This document shows positions 50,954-59,325 of a stretch of 64,000 bases of DNA, in pieces. Location of the stretch: the NCBI RefSeq assembly GCF_021228295.1, contig NZ_JAJQPD010000005.1, positions 248,001-312,000 of the forward strand. The letters run 5' to 3'. This DNA comes from Agromyces humatus. Its GTDB lineage: Bacteria; Actinomycetota; Actinomycetes; Actinomycetales; Microbacteriaceae. The notes beneath the pieces are model-generated. The model was not told where the DNA came from. It saw only the letters and a list, made by a program, of their open reading frames with translations, and did not search any database. A program made the translations under genes and the position numbers. Each line of letters starts with the position of its first letter. Positions within the stretch are counted from its first letter, which is position 1.

Positions 50954-51229
50954 CTACTTGTCCCCGACCTCAAACCACTCCGTGCCGTCACCCGGGCGAA
51001 TCCGAGCGAGCCCCGCCAGTCCAAGCCCGTTGAGCACGCTCAGCACGCGGTCGACCACCTCGTCCCGCGCTGCCGCGGGGTCGATGTCGACATCGAGGTG
51101 CGCGCCGAACGCTCCGGAACCGGCACCGCTGACCTCGCCCAGGCCGGCAAGTGCCTCGTTCAACTCGTCCTCGACGTCGTCCCGGTCGATCGGTAGCGCG
51201 CGGTCGAAGCGAACCTCCATGAAGTCCAT
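50954..51229 (-). CDS. Small hypothetical protein
   Basis: A 91-residue acidic protein (MDFMEVRFDRALPIDRDD start) with a predicted alpha/beta fold and the C-terminal strand GTEWFEVGDK. I do not recognise a family. GGAG lies shortly before ATG 51229. It is 46 bases downstream of the helical-repeat gene on the same strand, so the two probably form one operon. Confidence 0.6.
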   Translation of the reverse strand: MDFMEVRFDRALPIDRDDVEDELNEALAGLGEVSGAGSGAFGAHLDVDIDPAAARDEVVDRVLSVLNGLGLAGLARIRPGDGTEWFEVGDK

Positions 51230-51275
51230 GGCTCCATCCTCACCCGAGCAGGTCGCCGAGGAACGGCTTGATCAC

Positions 51276-51557
51276 TCAGGTACCGTCGTCGGTCGCATCC
51301 TCCTCGGCGAGTTCGGCGAGCACGTCGGTTGCATCGCGACTGCCACCCGCCGCGAGTCGTCGGAGCACGTCGAGGTCGCCCGTTTCTGCGGCGAGCTGAA
51401 CGAGCTCGTCCATCGCATCGGTGCGGCCACTCTCGGCGAGCTGACGCAGTTCGGCCGCGTCCCCCCGCTCACCGGCCAGCTCCACCAGTTGTGCGGCCGC
51501 GTCCTGGTCGCCGCGAGCTGCTCGTTCTCGCAGGTCCGCGAGCTCGGCATCCGACAT
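51276..51557 (-). CDS. Small helical-repeat protein
   Basis: A 93-residue acidic protein with about 2.5 degenerate repeats of the type L-x-x-L-A-x-x-x-G-D-x-x-x-L-R-x-L-A (ELAGERGDAAELRQLAESG, QLAAETGDLDVLRRLAAGG), similar to ankyrin or Sel1-like helical hairpins. It is probably a cytosolic protein-protein interaction module. GGAGG lies before ATG 51557. First gene of a likely two-gene unit with the hypothetical protein downstream. Confidence 0.65.
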   Translation of the reverse strand: MSDAELADLRERAARGDQDAAAQLVELAGERGDAAELRQLAESGRTDAMDELVQLAAETGDLDVLRRLAAGGSRDATDVLAELAEEDATDDGT

Positions 51558-51676
51558 GACGCCTCCATTCGTTGACTCGACGGGGTCAACGTAGCGCTCG
51601 GCGGCCCCCGCCGCATCCGGCCCGTGCACCTCAGGGATGGCGTCGCTCGGTCGGTGGCCGCTGGCAGACTCATGCC

Positions 51677-52357
51677 ATGACCACGAGCATCGGCACCCCG
51701 GGCGGCACCCCCGAGCGGCCGGCCATCTTCTTCTCCGGGCCCGACGAGTTCCGCGCCTGGCTCGAGGTCAACCACGCCACCGAGACTGAACTGTGGATGG
51801 GCCTGTTCAAGAAGCACGTGCCCGACGGCGGCCTGACCTGGGAACAGGCGGTACCCGAGGCATTGTGCTTCGGATGGATCGACTCGGTGTCGCAACGCAT
51901 CGACGACGATGCGCGACGTCAGCGCTGGACGCCGCGCAAACCCTCGAGCATCTGGTCGAGCGTCAACATCGCCCTCGTCGAGCGACTCACCGCCGAGGGC
52001 CGCATGCGCCCGGCGGGGGTCGCCGCCTTCGAACGGCGGCGCGAAGATCGCTCGGGCGTGTACTCGCACGAGAATCCGAACAGCGAGTTTCCACCCGAGG
52101 CGGCTGCACGCCTGTCATCCGATGCCGCTGCCTCCGCATTCTGGAACGCAGCGACCGCGACCTACCGACGCCAGGTCACCCACTGGGTGCTTTCCGCGAA
52201 GCAGGAGGCCACGCGTGAACGACGGCTCGCGCAACTCATCGACGACAGCGCGGCGGGGCGGCTGGTGTCGTTCCAGCGCTACAGCGAGACCCCGAGATGG
52301 GTCGAGCGCGCCGCCGCGGCGGCGCGTGAAGCGGCATCCGATTCGAAGCAGGCGTGA
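51677..52357 (+). CDS. YdeI/OmpD-associated family protein
   Basis: A 226-residue protein of the YdeI family. The core DEFRAWLEVNHATETELWMGLFKK, LCFGWIDSVSQRIDDDARRQRWTPRK and the C-terminal part RRQVTHWVLSAKQEATRERRLAQLID match this group. Relatives are linked to bacteriocin or peptide resistance in some bacteria, but the molecular role is unknown. ATG 51677 is chosen over frames starting upstream, which are antisense to the neighbouring gene. Confidence 0.85.
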   Translation: MTTSIGTPGGTPERPAIFFSGPDEFRAWLEVNHATETELWMGLFKKHVPDGGLTWEQAVPEALCFGWIDSVSQRIDDDARRQRWTPRKPSSIWSSVNIALVERLTAEGRMRPAGVAAFERRREDRSGVYSHENPNSEFPPEAAARLSSDAAASAFWNAATATYRRQVTHWVLSAKQEATRERRLAQLIDDSAAGRLVSFQRYSETPRWVERAAAAAREAASDSKQA

Positions 52358-52613
52358 CGACGCAGGTGATACGAGACGATCTGCCCCGGTACGTGGGGTC
52401 AACGAGGCTGCCGGCGTCTTCGTCGACCCCCCGGACCCTCACGACCCAGGCTGCGGCAACAGCTTAGAGCCGCCGCTCGCGCTCAATCCGGGAGTTTGCT
52501 TCGAACTTCTTCGGCCGGGCGACGAACTGCGGGTGGACGCACACCATCGTGAGGAGCACAGTGAGGAGGGCATCCGAACAACAGTGTGATCCGCGTCCGA
52601 CGAAGGAGTCACC

Positions 52614-53711
52614 ATGGCCGGCGACACGACCTCGGCATCCGCGGCTGACGGTCCAGCCGACTACGCGCGCTTCGGGCTCGACCCGGTGACCATCGCCCCG
52701 TGGGAGGACGGCGCCCGCACCGACAACCGGCCCGGCACCTACGAGTGGTGGTACTTCGACGCGCATCTCGACGACGGGGCGAAGCTCGTGGTGGTGTTCC
52801 AGAACAAGGACGTCGTGAACCCGAATCAGCCCCTGTCGCCGCTGCTGCGCCTGAGCCTCGACCTGCCCGACGGCCGCTCGTTCGAGAAGCTGCTGAACCT
52901 GCCCGCAGAGTCGTGGGCTGCCGCGACCGACCGTGCCGATGTGCGGCTCGGCGATAACCGATTCGAGGGCGACCTGCACACGTACCGCATCACGGCGACG
53001 GCCGACGAGGTGTCGGTCGACGTGACGCTCACGGGTCAGATCCGACCGTGGCGGCCCGGCACCGGGCACATGCTCTTCGGCGCGAACCGCGAGCTCGAGT
53101 TCGCGTGGCTTCCCGCAGTGCCGCAGGGCGCGGTGACCGGCAGCTACACCGTCGACGGCGTGACGACTCCCGTCACCGGCGTCGGCTATCACGACCACAA
53201 CTGGGGCAACGTGAGCCTGCTCAAGATCATTCACGACTGGTACTGGGCGCGTGGCCAGGCCGGCCCGTACAGCGTCATCGCGTCGTACATCACCGCGGTC
53301 GAGAAGTTCGGCCACGAGGCGATCCCGGTCTTCATGCTCGCGCGCGATGGCGAGATCGTGGCGGATGACCCATCGCTCGTGCGGTTCGAGACCGAGCGCG
53401 TGTACACCGACGACCTCACTGGCAAGCCCGTGGCATCCGTCGTTCGCTATTTCTACGAGCACGGCGACGATCAGGTGGTGGTCACGTTCACTCGGGAGCG
53501 CGACCTCACGCGAGCCCTGATGGTCGACGAATTGCCGCGCGCGAAGCGCTTATTGGCGAGGCTCATACGGTTCGACGGCGCGTACCTGCGTTTCGCCGGG
53601 CCGATGACCGTGACCGTGTTCCGGTCGGGGCAGCGGGTCGAGGAGTACTCCGACGACGCCATCTGGGAGCTGATGTACTTCGGGCACGCGCGGGTGCCTG
53701 CGACATCCTGA
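52614..53711 (+). CDS. AttH/CrtC-type lipocalin-like hydrolase or hydratase
   Basis: A 365-residue protein with two lipocalin-like halves. TYEWWYFDAHLDDGAKLVVVF near residues 42-62 and GVGYHDHNWGNVSLLKIIHDWYWARGQ are the family signatures shared with AttH and carotenoid 1,2-hydratase CrtC; several such proteins in natural product clusters catalyse cyclisations. There is no signal peptide. GAAGGAG lies before ATG 52614. It converges on the KASIII-diiron oxidase-DUF6999 operon with 11 bases between the stops. Conservation of that neighbourhood elsewhere would support a joint pathway. Confidence 0.8.
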   Translation: MAGDTTSASAADGPADYARFGLDPVTIAPWEDGARTDNRPGTYEWWYFDAHLDDGAKLVVVFQNKDVVNPNQPLSPLLRLSLDLPDGRSFEKLLNLPAESWAAATDRADVRLGDNRFEGDLHTYRITATADEVSVDVTLTGQIRPWRPGTGHMLFGANRELEFAWLPAVPQGAVTGSYTVDGVTTPVTGVGYHDHNWGNVSLLKIIHDWYWARGQAGPYSVIASYITAVEKFGHEAIPVFMLARDGEIVADDPSLVRFETERVYTDDLTGKPVASVVRYFYEHGDDQVVVTFTRERDLTRALMVDELPRAKRLLARLIRFDGAYLRFAGPMTVTVFRSGQRVEEYSDDAIWELMYFGHARVPATS

Positions 53712-53722
53712 AAAGGAGGGCG

Positions 53723-54574
53723 TCAGTCGAACTCGACGCTGGTGTGGCGCGGATAGGCTCCGTGGGCGAGCTTCACGAGGCGGGCGTGCGCGTACTCGCA
53801 CACGAGCGCGTGCCGGTAGACCATGCGTGGCACGTCGACATTGGAGTCCATCCAGAGACTCATGCCCGCGAGCTTCCAGTGCCGGAACGTGTCATCGTCG
53901 GTGACGAGGGCGAGGATCTCGAGGAACGAGTCGTCGAACCGGATGGAGTGCACCGCACGTCGGTACTCCTCGACCGTGAGCGCCATCGAGAACGGGATGT
54001 TCATGAAGCAGAGGGCGGTCTGGATGTCGAGGCGCAGCAGCCGGCGCCGCTGCCGTTCGGCGTCGAGCGGCGGGATGTCGAGCTGCGTGAAATCGAGCGT
54101 CTCGGGTCGCGTCACTTGTACCGCGTCGAGCGCGATGAGCAGGTCGTAGACGTTGACGTCGTGCTCGACGACGGCCTGGTCGCCGAGCCCGGCGAGGGCC
54201 TCGGGTCGCAGCGTGACCGGCTCCATCGAGACCGGCGTGTTGCGGATGATGAAGTTGACGAGGTTCGTCTCGACGACGAAGTGCCTGATGAGCAGCTCGA
54301 CCGCGTCGGGCGACACGAACCGCCGAAGGAACCAGACGCACAGCACGTCCATCGTGTGCAGCGGCATCCACCGGAACGGCAGCACGCGCTTGACGATCGA
54401 GATGAGCGCGACCAAGATGCGCGAGACCACTCGCGCGATCGGGTAGAGCCAGCGCCGCGAGAGGCGGCGCTGGTCGTCGATGATCAGGCGCACCAGCGCG
54501 CGGTCGAGCGGCACCGAGGGGTCTGCGTACACCGCCTCCCACATGCTGGGATCGGAGCGCACGAACTCGGCCAT
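53723..54574 (-). CDS. DUF6999 family protein
   Basis: A 283-residue protein; I recognise it only as DUF6999-like. It has a hydrophobic amphipathic N-terminal part (ARVVSRILVALISIVKRVLPFRW, written here in part), several conserved blocks (HFVVETNLVNFIIRNT, DLLIALDAVQ, MNIPFSMALTVEEYRRAVHSIRFD) and the C-terminal YRHALVCEYAHARLVKLAHGAYPRH with His and Glu that could bind metal. No known catalytic signature. It starts one base after the diiron oxidase stop, third gene of the operon, so it probably works with the other two. Confidence 0.75.
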   Translation of the reverse strand: MAEFVRSDPSMWEAVYADPSVPLDRALVRLIIDDQRRLSRRWLYPIARVVSRILVALISIVKRVLPFRWMPLHTMDVLCVWFLRRFVSPDAVELLIRHFVVETNLVNFIIRNTPVSMEPVTLRPEALAGLGDQAVVEHDVNVYDLLIALDAVQVTRPETLDFTQLDIPPLDAERQRRRLLRLDIQTALCFMNIPFSMALTVEEYRRAVHSIRFDDSFLEILALVTDDDTFRHWKLAGMSLWMDSNVDVPRMVYRHALVCEYAHARLVKLAHGAYPRHTSVEFD

Positions 54575-54575
54575 G

Positions 54576-55298
54576 TCAGCGATCCAGCTCTTCCAGCTGC
54601 AGCGCGTACAACCGGGCGACGACCTCCGCGCAGCGGACGATCTCGTCGGCTGCGGTGTCGTCGATGATCCCCGAGATCAGGATCGCCTCGAGGTCGCCAG
54701 TGTGCTCGCTATCGGCCTGCTGGTGGTACTGCATGAAGTGCACCTGGTTGTCGGCGAGCCCGAGCACCTCCTGGAACCTCGACGCCCAGCCCGCCGCGCG
54801 CTTCGCGCCGAGTCCCTCGATGATGAACATCGCGCCGAGCAGCCCGACCGGGTTGGGCCGGTCGGCGTAGGTGAACATGTACCCCGAGAGCGCTTCGGAG
54901 CCGACGTTCTTGCGGCCCCGGCGCAGCTCGTCGAGCGTGCCGCCGATCGCGACGTAGTCGCGCTCGATCATGAGGAAGTCGCGGTGCTCCTCTTCAGCGT
55001 GGCGGATCGCCGCCGACCGCAGCTCGAAGTGGTCGATGTCGAAATTGGATGCCGCGCGCGAGATCCACGGCGACCCGTCGACGACCTGCTGGCGGAGGTT
55101 GAAGAGCAGCCGCTGGTAGTCGTCGATCGTCACGGTACCGTCGGCGAGCCGACGCAGCACGGGCACGTGCGCGAGGCGCTCCTCGAGTTCGATCCACACC
55201 TCGGCGAGCCGGTCTGCGAGGGTGTCCGCGCCGGCGGCTGCGTCCGCGTCGGCGGCGGATGTCGCAGCGGTGGTCGTGCTCGTCGACGTGTCAGTCAT
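54576..55298 (-). CDS. Heme-oxygenase-like diiron oxidase candidate (iron-containing redox enzyme family)
   Basis: A 240-residue all-helical protein after a disordered Thr/Ala/Asp-rich N-terminus of about 25 residues. Possible metal ligands are Glu102 and His105 (EEEHRDF), Glu161 (FIIEGLG), and His192, Asp196 and His199 (YHQQADSEH). This E-x2-H, E, H-x3-D-x2-H layout matches the heme-oxygenase-like diiron oxidases, such as UndA, CADD or SznF, which perform varied oxygenations and decarboxylations. AAGGAG lies before ATG 55298, and the start overlaps the KASIII stop. It likely modifies the product of the ketosynthase. Confidence 0.8.
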   Translation of the reverse strand: MTDTSTSTTTAATSAADADAAAGADTLADRLAEVWIELEERLAHVPVLRRLADGTVTIDDYQRLLFNLRQQVVDGSPWISRAASNFDIDHFELRSAAIRHAEEEHRDFLMIERDYVAIGGTLDELRRGRKNVGSEALSGYMFTYADRPNPVGLLGAMFIIEGLGAKRAAGWASRFQEVLGLADNQVHFMQYHQQADSEHTGDLEAILISGIIDDTAADEIVRCAEVVARLYALQLEELDR

Positions 55299-56437
55299 GT
55301 CGGGGCTCCTTGTTGATCCGGTGGGGCGACCACGGTGAGGTGGGCGAAGGCGAACGAGAATCGCCCCGACTCCGGCACCGCGAGCAGCACCGTCTCCCCC
55401 GGGGCGAATCGGCCGGTGCGCCACGCCTCCTCGAGCGCGATGAAGATGCTTGCCGAGCCGGTGTTGCCGCGCGTCTCGAGGTTCGAGAACCAGCGGTCGG
55501 TGTCGAGCGTCGGAATCCTGCGGCGCAGCCCATCGAACGCGAGGTCGCGGAAGACGTTGGTGCTGTAGTGGCACACGACGTGGTCGAGATGCGTGACGTC
55601 GACGAGACCGATGTCGACGAGCTCCTCGAACTGGCGAAGCCCGGCCTCGGCGAGCTCGTCGAGCATGCTGACATCCTGTCGCAGCACGAACATGCCGGCC
55701 GCCTCGGCGTCGGTGATGTCGACATCCTGCCACGTGCGGCCCACGCTCGTCTCGGCACCGGTCATGCCCGAACGCATGCAGACGTCATGCTCGTGTGCGA
55801 GCGAGACGTGCCGAACCCAGTCGAGTCGCAGCGACGGTCTGGTCGGGTGCGGCTGGAACTCGAGGACGACGGCACCGGCACCGTCGGACAGCATCCAGCG
55901 GAGGAAGTGCGAGTCCATGCCGGCGCGGATGCCGTCGAATCGAAGCTGACGGAGGCTGCGGCTCGCCAGCTCGGAGCCGACGACCGCGGCCCGCGGGTGG
56001 TCGCCGAGGCGGATCTTGGCGGCGGCGGCATCGAGCGCGGAAAGGCTTGATGCGCATACCCCGGACGCGGTCAGCAGTTGCATCGGTCCGCCGCCCAACC
56101 GACCGTGCACCATCGACGCGAAGCCCGGCACGAGCACGTCGCCCATCGTGGTCGCGCATGCCAGCATTCGCAGGTCGTCGGCGTCGATGCCCCGATCGTC
56201 GAGCGCCGCGCGGAGCGCCTTCACCGCGAGCTCCTCGTTGAGCTCGGTCGGCTCGCCGTGCTCGTCGAGTGCATAGTGCCGCTGCCGGATGCCATTGGCT
56301 TCGAGCACGCGGCGGCGGATGCGATCGGTGACCGGGTCGTCGCCGCCGAGCCGCGCCGCGATGCCGTCGTTGTCGACCGGATCTCCGGGCAGATACCGGC
56401 CGAAGCCCGTGAGGTATGCGGTCGCCGTCGTGCCCAT
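55295..56437 (-). CDS. 3-oxoacyl-ACP synthase III-like protein (KASIII/FabH fold)
   Basis: A 380-residue thiolase-fold condensing enzyme with Cys128 (ASGVCASSLSALD), His290 (VVCHYSTNVF) and Asn325 (RGNTGSAS), the complete KASIII triad, so it should be active. Length is more than the 320 of FabH, closer to the specialised-metabolism CerJ/OleA-like group. ATG 56437 lacks a clear ribosome site. It is the first gene of the KASIII-diiron oxidase-DUF6999 operon, divergent from the CHY zinc finger gene. It may condense or transfer an acyl chain onto a specific acceptor; neither substrate is known. Confidence 0.85.
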   Translation of the reverse strand: MGTTATAYLTGFGRYLPGDPVDNDGIAARLGGDDPVTDRIRRRVLEANGIRQRHYALDEHGEPTELNEELAVKALRAALDDRGIDADDLRMLACATTMGDVLVPGFASMVHGRLGGGPMQLLTASGVCASSLSALDAAAAKIRLGDHPRAAVVGSELASRSLRQLRFDGIRAGMDSHFLRWMLSDGAGAVVLEFQPHPTRPSLRLDWVRHVSLAHEHDVCMRSGMTGAETSVGRTWQDVDITDAEAAGMFVLRQDVSMLDELAEAGLRQFEELVDIGLVDVTHLDHVVCHYSTNVFRDLAFDGLRRRIPTLDTDRWFSNLETRGNTGSASIFIALEEAWRTGRFAPGETVLLAVPESGRFSFAFAHLTVVAPPDQQGAPT

Positions 56438-56564
56438 GGTGATGACAGTAAGCCACGCGGCCGCACCGGTCCTATATCCGCGCACAGCGCGTCAGTCGCC
56501 GATCGCGCGCGGGTGTGTCGTTGAGCACGGAAGCCGCGGGGCATCCGCTGCGATGATGGATGGC

Positions 56565-56930
56565 ATGACCGAGGCCACGACACCCACAGCGCATTCGCGC
56601 GGGGCCGGCCGGCCGCGCGTGCGCGGCCTCGTCGTCGACGACATGACGCGTTGCGTGCACTACCGGACCGAGGTCGACATCGTGGCGATCCGCTTCGCGT
56701 GCTGCGGCGAGTACTACCCGTGCCACCTGTGCCACACTGACACGGCCGACCACCCCGCCGAGCAGTGGCCCGTCGCGGAACGCGACCGCGAGGCCGTGCT
56801 CTGCGGGGCATGCGGCGCCGAGCTCACGATCGCGGCGTACCTCGCCACCACGGGGTGCCCGGAGTGCGGGGCGGCATTCAACGAGCGCTGCCGGCTGCAC
56901 ACGCACCTCTACTTCGAGACCGAGGCCTGA
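56565..56930 (+). CDS. CHY-type zinc finger protein
   Basis: A 121-residue protein with the CHY zinc finger: CVHY, then CCGEYYPCHLCH, a conserved His, CGACGAELTIAAYL, CPECGAAFNERCRLHTHLYF. The Cys and His set binds about three zinc ions. Bacterial members of this kind are small cytosolic proteins of unknown role, related in fold to a eukaryotic ubiquitin-ligase domain. ATG 56565 is chosen; ATGs at 56553 and 56556 are alternatives. Confidence 0.82.
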   Translation: MTEATTPTAHSRGAGRPRVRGLVVDDMTRCVHYRTEVDIVAIRFACCGEYYPCHLCHTDTADHPAEQWPVAERDREAVLCGACGAELTIAAYLATTGCPECGAAFNERCRLHTHLYFETEA

Positions 56931-56994
56931 AGGGCGAGGCCACCCGGCACTTCTGGGGCTGGCCGACCAAACTCTGCGTTTGGGAGAGTTGACC

Positions 56995-57364
56995 ATGGCC
57001 AGCACGCCGAGATCACCGTCGCCGGAAGACCTGCGCGAGTGCCTCGAGGAGACGCCACGAACCGTCTCGACGACTTCCGGAACTGTCGAGTACGCCGAGC
57101 GCGGAGACGGCGATGCGATCCTCGCCATCCACGGCACGCTCGGCGGATGGGACCAGGGCCTCGTGGGGGCGGAGTTCCTGCGCGTGAACGGGTTCCGGAT
57201 CATCGCTCCGAGCAGGCCTGGGTACCTGGGAACGCCGCTCTCGACGGGACGCACGTTCGCACAACCAGCGCACCTACGAGGGCCTCGCGCACTCGATCGC
57301 CGAGATCGAGCTGAGCGACGCGGCCGCGTTCATCGCGAAGCACCTCGCCCCGTCAGCCGGGTAG
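56995..57364 (+). pseudogene. Remnant of an alpha/beta hydrolase gene
   Basis: The first about 85 codons are a good alpha/beta hydrolase start (GTVEYAERGDGDAILAIHGTLGGWDQ, then FRIIAPSRPGYLGTPLSTG). After 57255 the frame shifts: in another frame, 57260-57361 reads HNQRTYEGLAHSIAEIEL and ends AKHLAPSAG before a stop, the normal C-terminus of a hydrolase. The middle, with nucleophile Ser and acid, is missing. An internal deletion of roughly 150 or more codons with a frame change is the best explanation. The long open frame past this point is antisense to the DUF5997 gene. Confidence 0.7.
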
Positions 57365-57429
57365 CGCGCAGCGTCCATCCTCGCCGGGCCGGTCGAGCAG
57401 CGCGCAGGGCGTATCGAGACCCGCGAGAC

Positions 57430-57852
57430 TCAGACCCCCGCGCCGCCTCCGCCGCCCCCGGACTCACGGCCGCGAGCGGCGCGCTCCTTGTCGCGCTCGG
57501 TGACGCGCACCTTCTCGGCGCGCACGGCGGCCTGCGTCGCCCGCTCCTGCACGAGCCACGCGGGCGGTGCGGCGAGCAGCGCCTTGATCTCGGCGGTCGT
57601 GAGCGCTTCGTCGATGCCGGCGCGCGACAGCCCCGAGTTCGAGACGCCGAGCTTGGCAGCCACCACGGTGCGCGGGTGCGGCCCCTCGCGGCGCAGCACC
57701 TGCAGCCACTCGGGCGGGTCGGCCTGCAGGGCGCTGAGCTCGTCGCGCGTGACGACACCCGTCCGGAACTCTTCGGGCGCGGCCTCGAGCAGGATGCCGA
57801 GCTTCTTGGCGGCGGTTTCGGGCTTCATCGACTGGGACTGACTCACCCTCAC
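57430..57852 (-). CDS. DUF5997 family protein
   Basis: A 140-residue protein known in actinobacteria as DUF5997: MKPETAAKKLGILLEAAPEEFR, ELSALQADPPEWLQVLRREGPHPRTVVAAKLG, and the C-terminal basic and Gly-rich tail ending in a run of glycines. A helix-turn-helix-like part (VVAAKLGVSNSGLSRAGI) suggests DNA binding. The gene starts with GTG 57852 or at ATG 57828. It is divergent from the LysR-effector-domain gene with 61 bases between, an arrangement that is recurrent in this group. Function is unknown. Confidence 0.8.
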   Translation of the reverse strand: MRVSQSQSMKPETAAKKLGILLEAAPEEFRTGVVTRDELSALQADPPEWLQVLRREGPHPRTVVAAKLGVSNSGLSRAGIDEALTTAEIKALLAAPPAWLVQERATQAAVRAEKVRVTERDKERAARGRESGGGGGGAGV

Positions 57853-57913
57853 ACCGTAGCCGATACCCTCTGAAGTACCGCCGATCGGCGGCGATGACGA
57901 CGCTGGGGGTGCC

Positions 57914-58591
57914 GTGCCGCTGAGGCTCCGCTACGTGGCGGGGGTGAGCCCCGCGAAGTGGTTGCGCGCGTGGGGCGAACGACGCGCCGACCTGCCGCTC
58001 GAGGCCGTGCGCGTCGAGCAGCACGAGCAGGCCGACGGCCTCGCGTCGGGCGACGTCGACCTCGCATTCGTCCGACTCCCGATCGACACCGACGGCCTGA
58101 ACGTCGTGCCGCTGTGGGAGGAGACCCCCGTGGCCGTGCTGCCGAGTGAGCACCCGCTCGCCGACCGGGCGACGCTCACCCTCGCCGACCTCGACGACGA
58201 GCCGCTCGCGCCGCAGCAACCCGACCCCGCGATGATCGTCGAACTCGTTGCCGCCGGCACCGGCTATGCCGTTCTGCCGCACGGCGTCGCGAGGTTGCAC
58301 CACCGCAAGGACGTGGTCGCGATTCCGCTGTCGGATGCCCCGATCACACGCATCGCGCTGGTGTGGCGCATCGAGCGCGACGACGACGACATCCAGGAGT
58401 TCGTGGCCGTCGTGCGCGGACGCACGGCTCGCAGTTCGCGCGGCGCGACCGACGAGGCACCCGCCGCCGACCCCAAGGCCACTCGGGCAGCGAAGCGCGC
58501 CACCGCGCAGCGGACGACCGCGAAGCAGGCCGCGGCGAAGCAGTCCGCCAAGCGGGCGAGCCGCGCCCGCTCGCGTCGGAGGGGCCGATGA
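57914..58591 (+). CDS. LysR effector-domain protein without helix-turn-helix
   Basis: A 225-residue protein that is the substrate-binding (periplasmic-binding-like) domain of a LysR regulator: LRLRYVAGVSPAKWLRAW, LASGDVDLAFVRLPI, VAVLPSEHPLADRATLTLADL, AAGTGYAVLPHGVARLH. The usual N-terminal DNA-binding domain is absent. Instead it ends in about 60 residues rich in Ala, Lys and Arg (TRAAKRATAQRTTAKQAA-like), resembling nucleoid protein tails. GTG 57914. It overlaps the amidotransferase gene as ATGA and is divergent from DUF5997. DNA contact could come from the basic tail or from DUF5997. Confidence 0.83.
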   Translation: MPLRLRYVAGVSPAKWLRAWGERRADLPLEAVRVEQHEQADGLASGDVDLAFVRLPIDTDGLNVVPLWEETPVAVLPSEHPLADRATLTLADLDDEPLAPQQPDPAMIVELVAAGTGYAVLPHGVARLHHRKDVVAIPLSDAPITRIALVWRIERDDDDIQEFVAVVRGRTARSSRGATDEAPAADPKATRAAKRATAQRTTAKQAAAKQSAKRASRARSRRRGR

Positions 58592-59325
58592 GCGCGCGAC
58601 CCTTCCTCTTCATCTCCGCGCGGCCCGAGGTCGAGGCCGTCGGCCCCGAGTACGAATCGGTGCGGCGGGCCAGCGGCCTCGACGCCTCGCGGCTCGAGCA
58701 CCTGCGCCTCGACATCGACCCGCTCGACGCGGTCGACCCCGACGCGTTCGCCGGCATCGTCGTCGGTGGCAGCCCGTTCAACGTCACCACGGCCGACGAA
58801 CGCAAGCATCCCGTGCAGCGCAGGGTCGAGGCCGAACTCGCGCAACTGGCCGAGCGCGCGTTCGATGCCGACCTGCCGTTGCTCTTCACGTGCTACGGCA
58901 TCGGCGTGCTGACGCTCGTGCTCGGTGGCACCGTGGGCACGCTGCATGGCGAGGAGACGGCGGCGGTCGAGATCGAGTTGACCCCGGACGGCCGCAGCGA
59001 CCCGCTCGTCGGGGTGCTGCCCGATCGGTTCGAGGCCCTCGTCGGCCACAAGGAGGCCACCGATCGCCTGCCCGACGGCGCCGTGCTGCTCGCCTCGTCG
59101 GCGGCCTGTCCGGTGCAGATCTATCGCGCGGGGGCGCGGGTGTATGCCACGCAGTTCCACCCCGAGGTGTCGACCACGGACTTCGTCGCCCGGGCCGAGG
59201 TGTACCGACACCACGGATACTTTCCGGCGAGCGAGCTTCGCGAGGTCAGCGAACGGCTCGCCGCGGCATCCGTCACCGAACCGCAACGACTGCTGCGCCG
59301 CTTCGTCGACCTCGCCGACGCGTGA
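58588..59325 (+). CDS. Class I glutamine amidotransferase
   Basis: A 245-residue protein with a single class I glutamine amidotransferase domain. The nucleophile is Cys102 in FTCYGIGVL and the pair is His191 and Glu193 in ATQFHPEVS; the oxyanion side VVGGSPFNV is at 58-66. It transfers or releases ammonia from glutamine or hydrolyses gamma-glutamyl bonds; without a synthetase domain the acceptor is unknown. Stand-alone GuaA-like forms are common in actinobacteria. It is co-translated with the LysR-effector protein (ATGA). Confidence 0.88.
   Translation: MSARPFLFISARPEVEAVGPEYESVRRASGLDASRLEHLRLDIDPLDAVDPDAFAGIVVGGSPFNVTTADERKHPVQRRVEAELAQLAERAFDADLPLLFTCYGIGVLTLVLGGTVGTLHGEETAAVEIELTPDGRSDPLVGVLPDRFEALVGHKEATDRLPDGAVLLASSAACPVQIYRAGARVYATQFHPEVSTTDFVARAEVYRHHGYFPASELREVSERLAAASVTEPQRLLRRFVDLADA

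Noticed and set aside
52614-53711. Carotenoid biosynthesis, from the CrtC-like gene
   Set aside because: No phytoene synthase, desaturase or cyclase is nearby; the AttH/CrtC lipocalin fold is used in many pathways.
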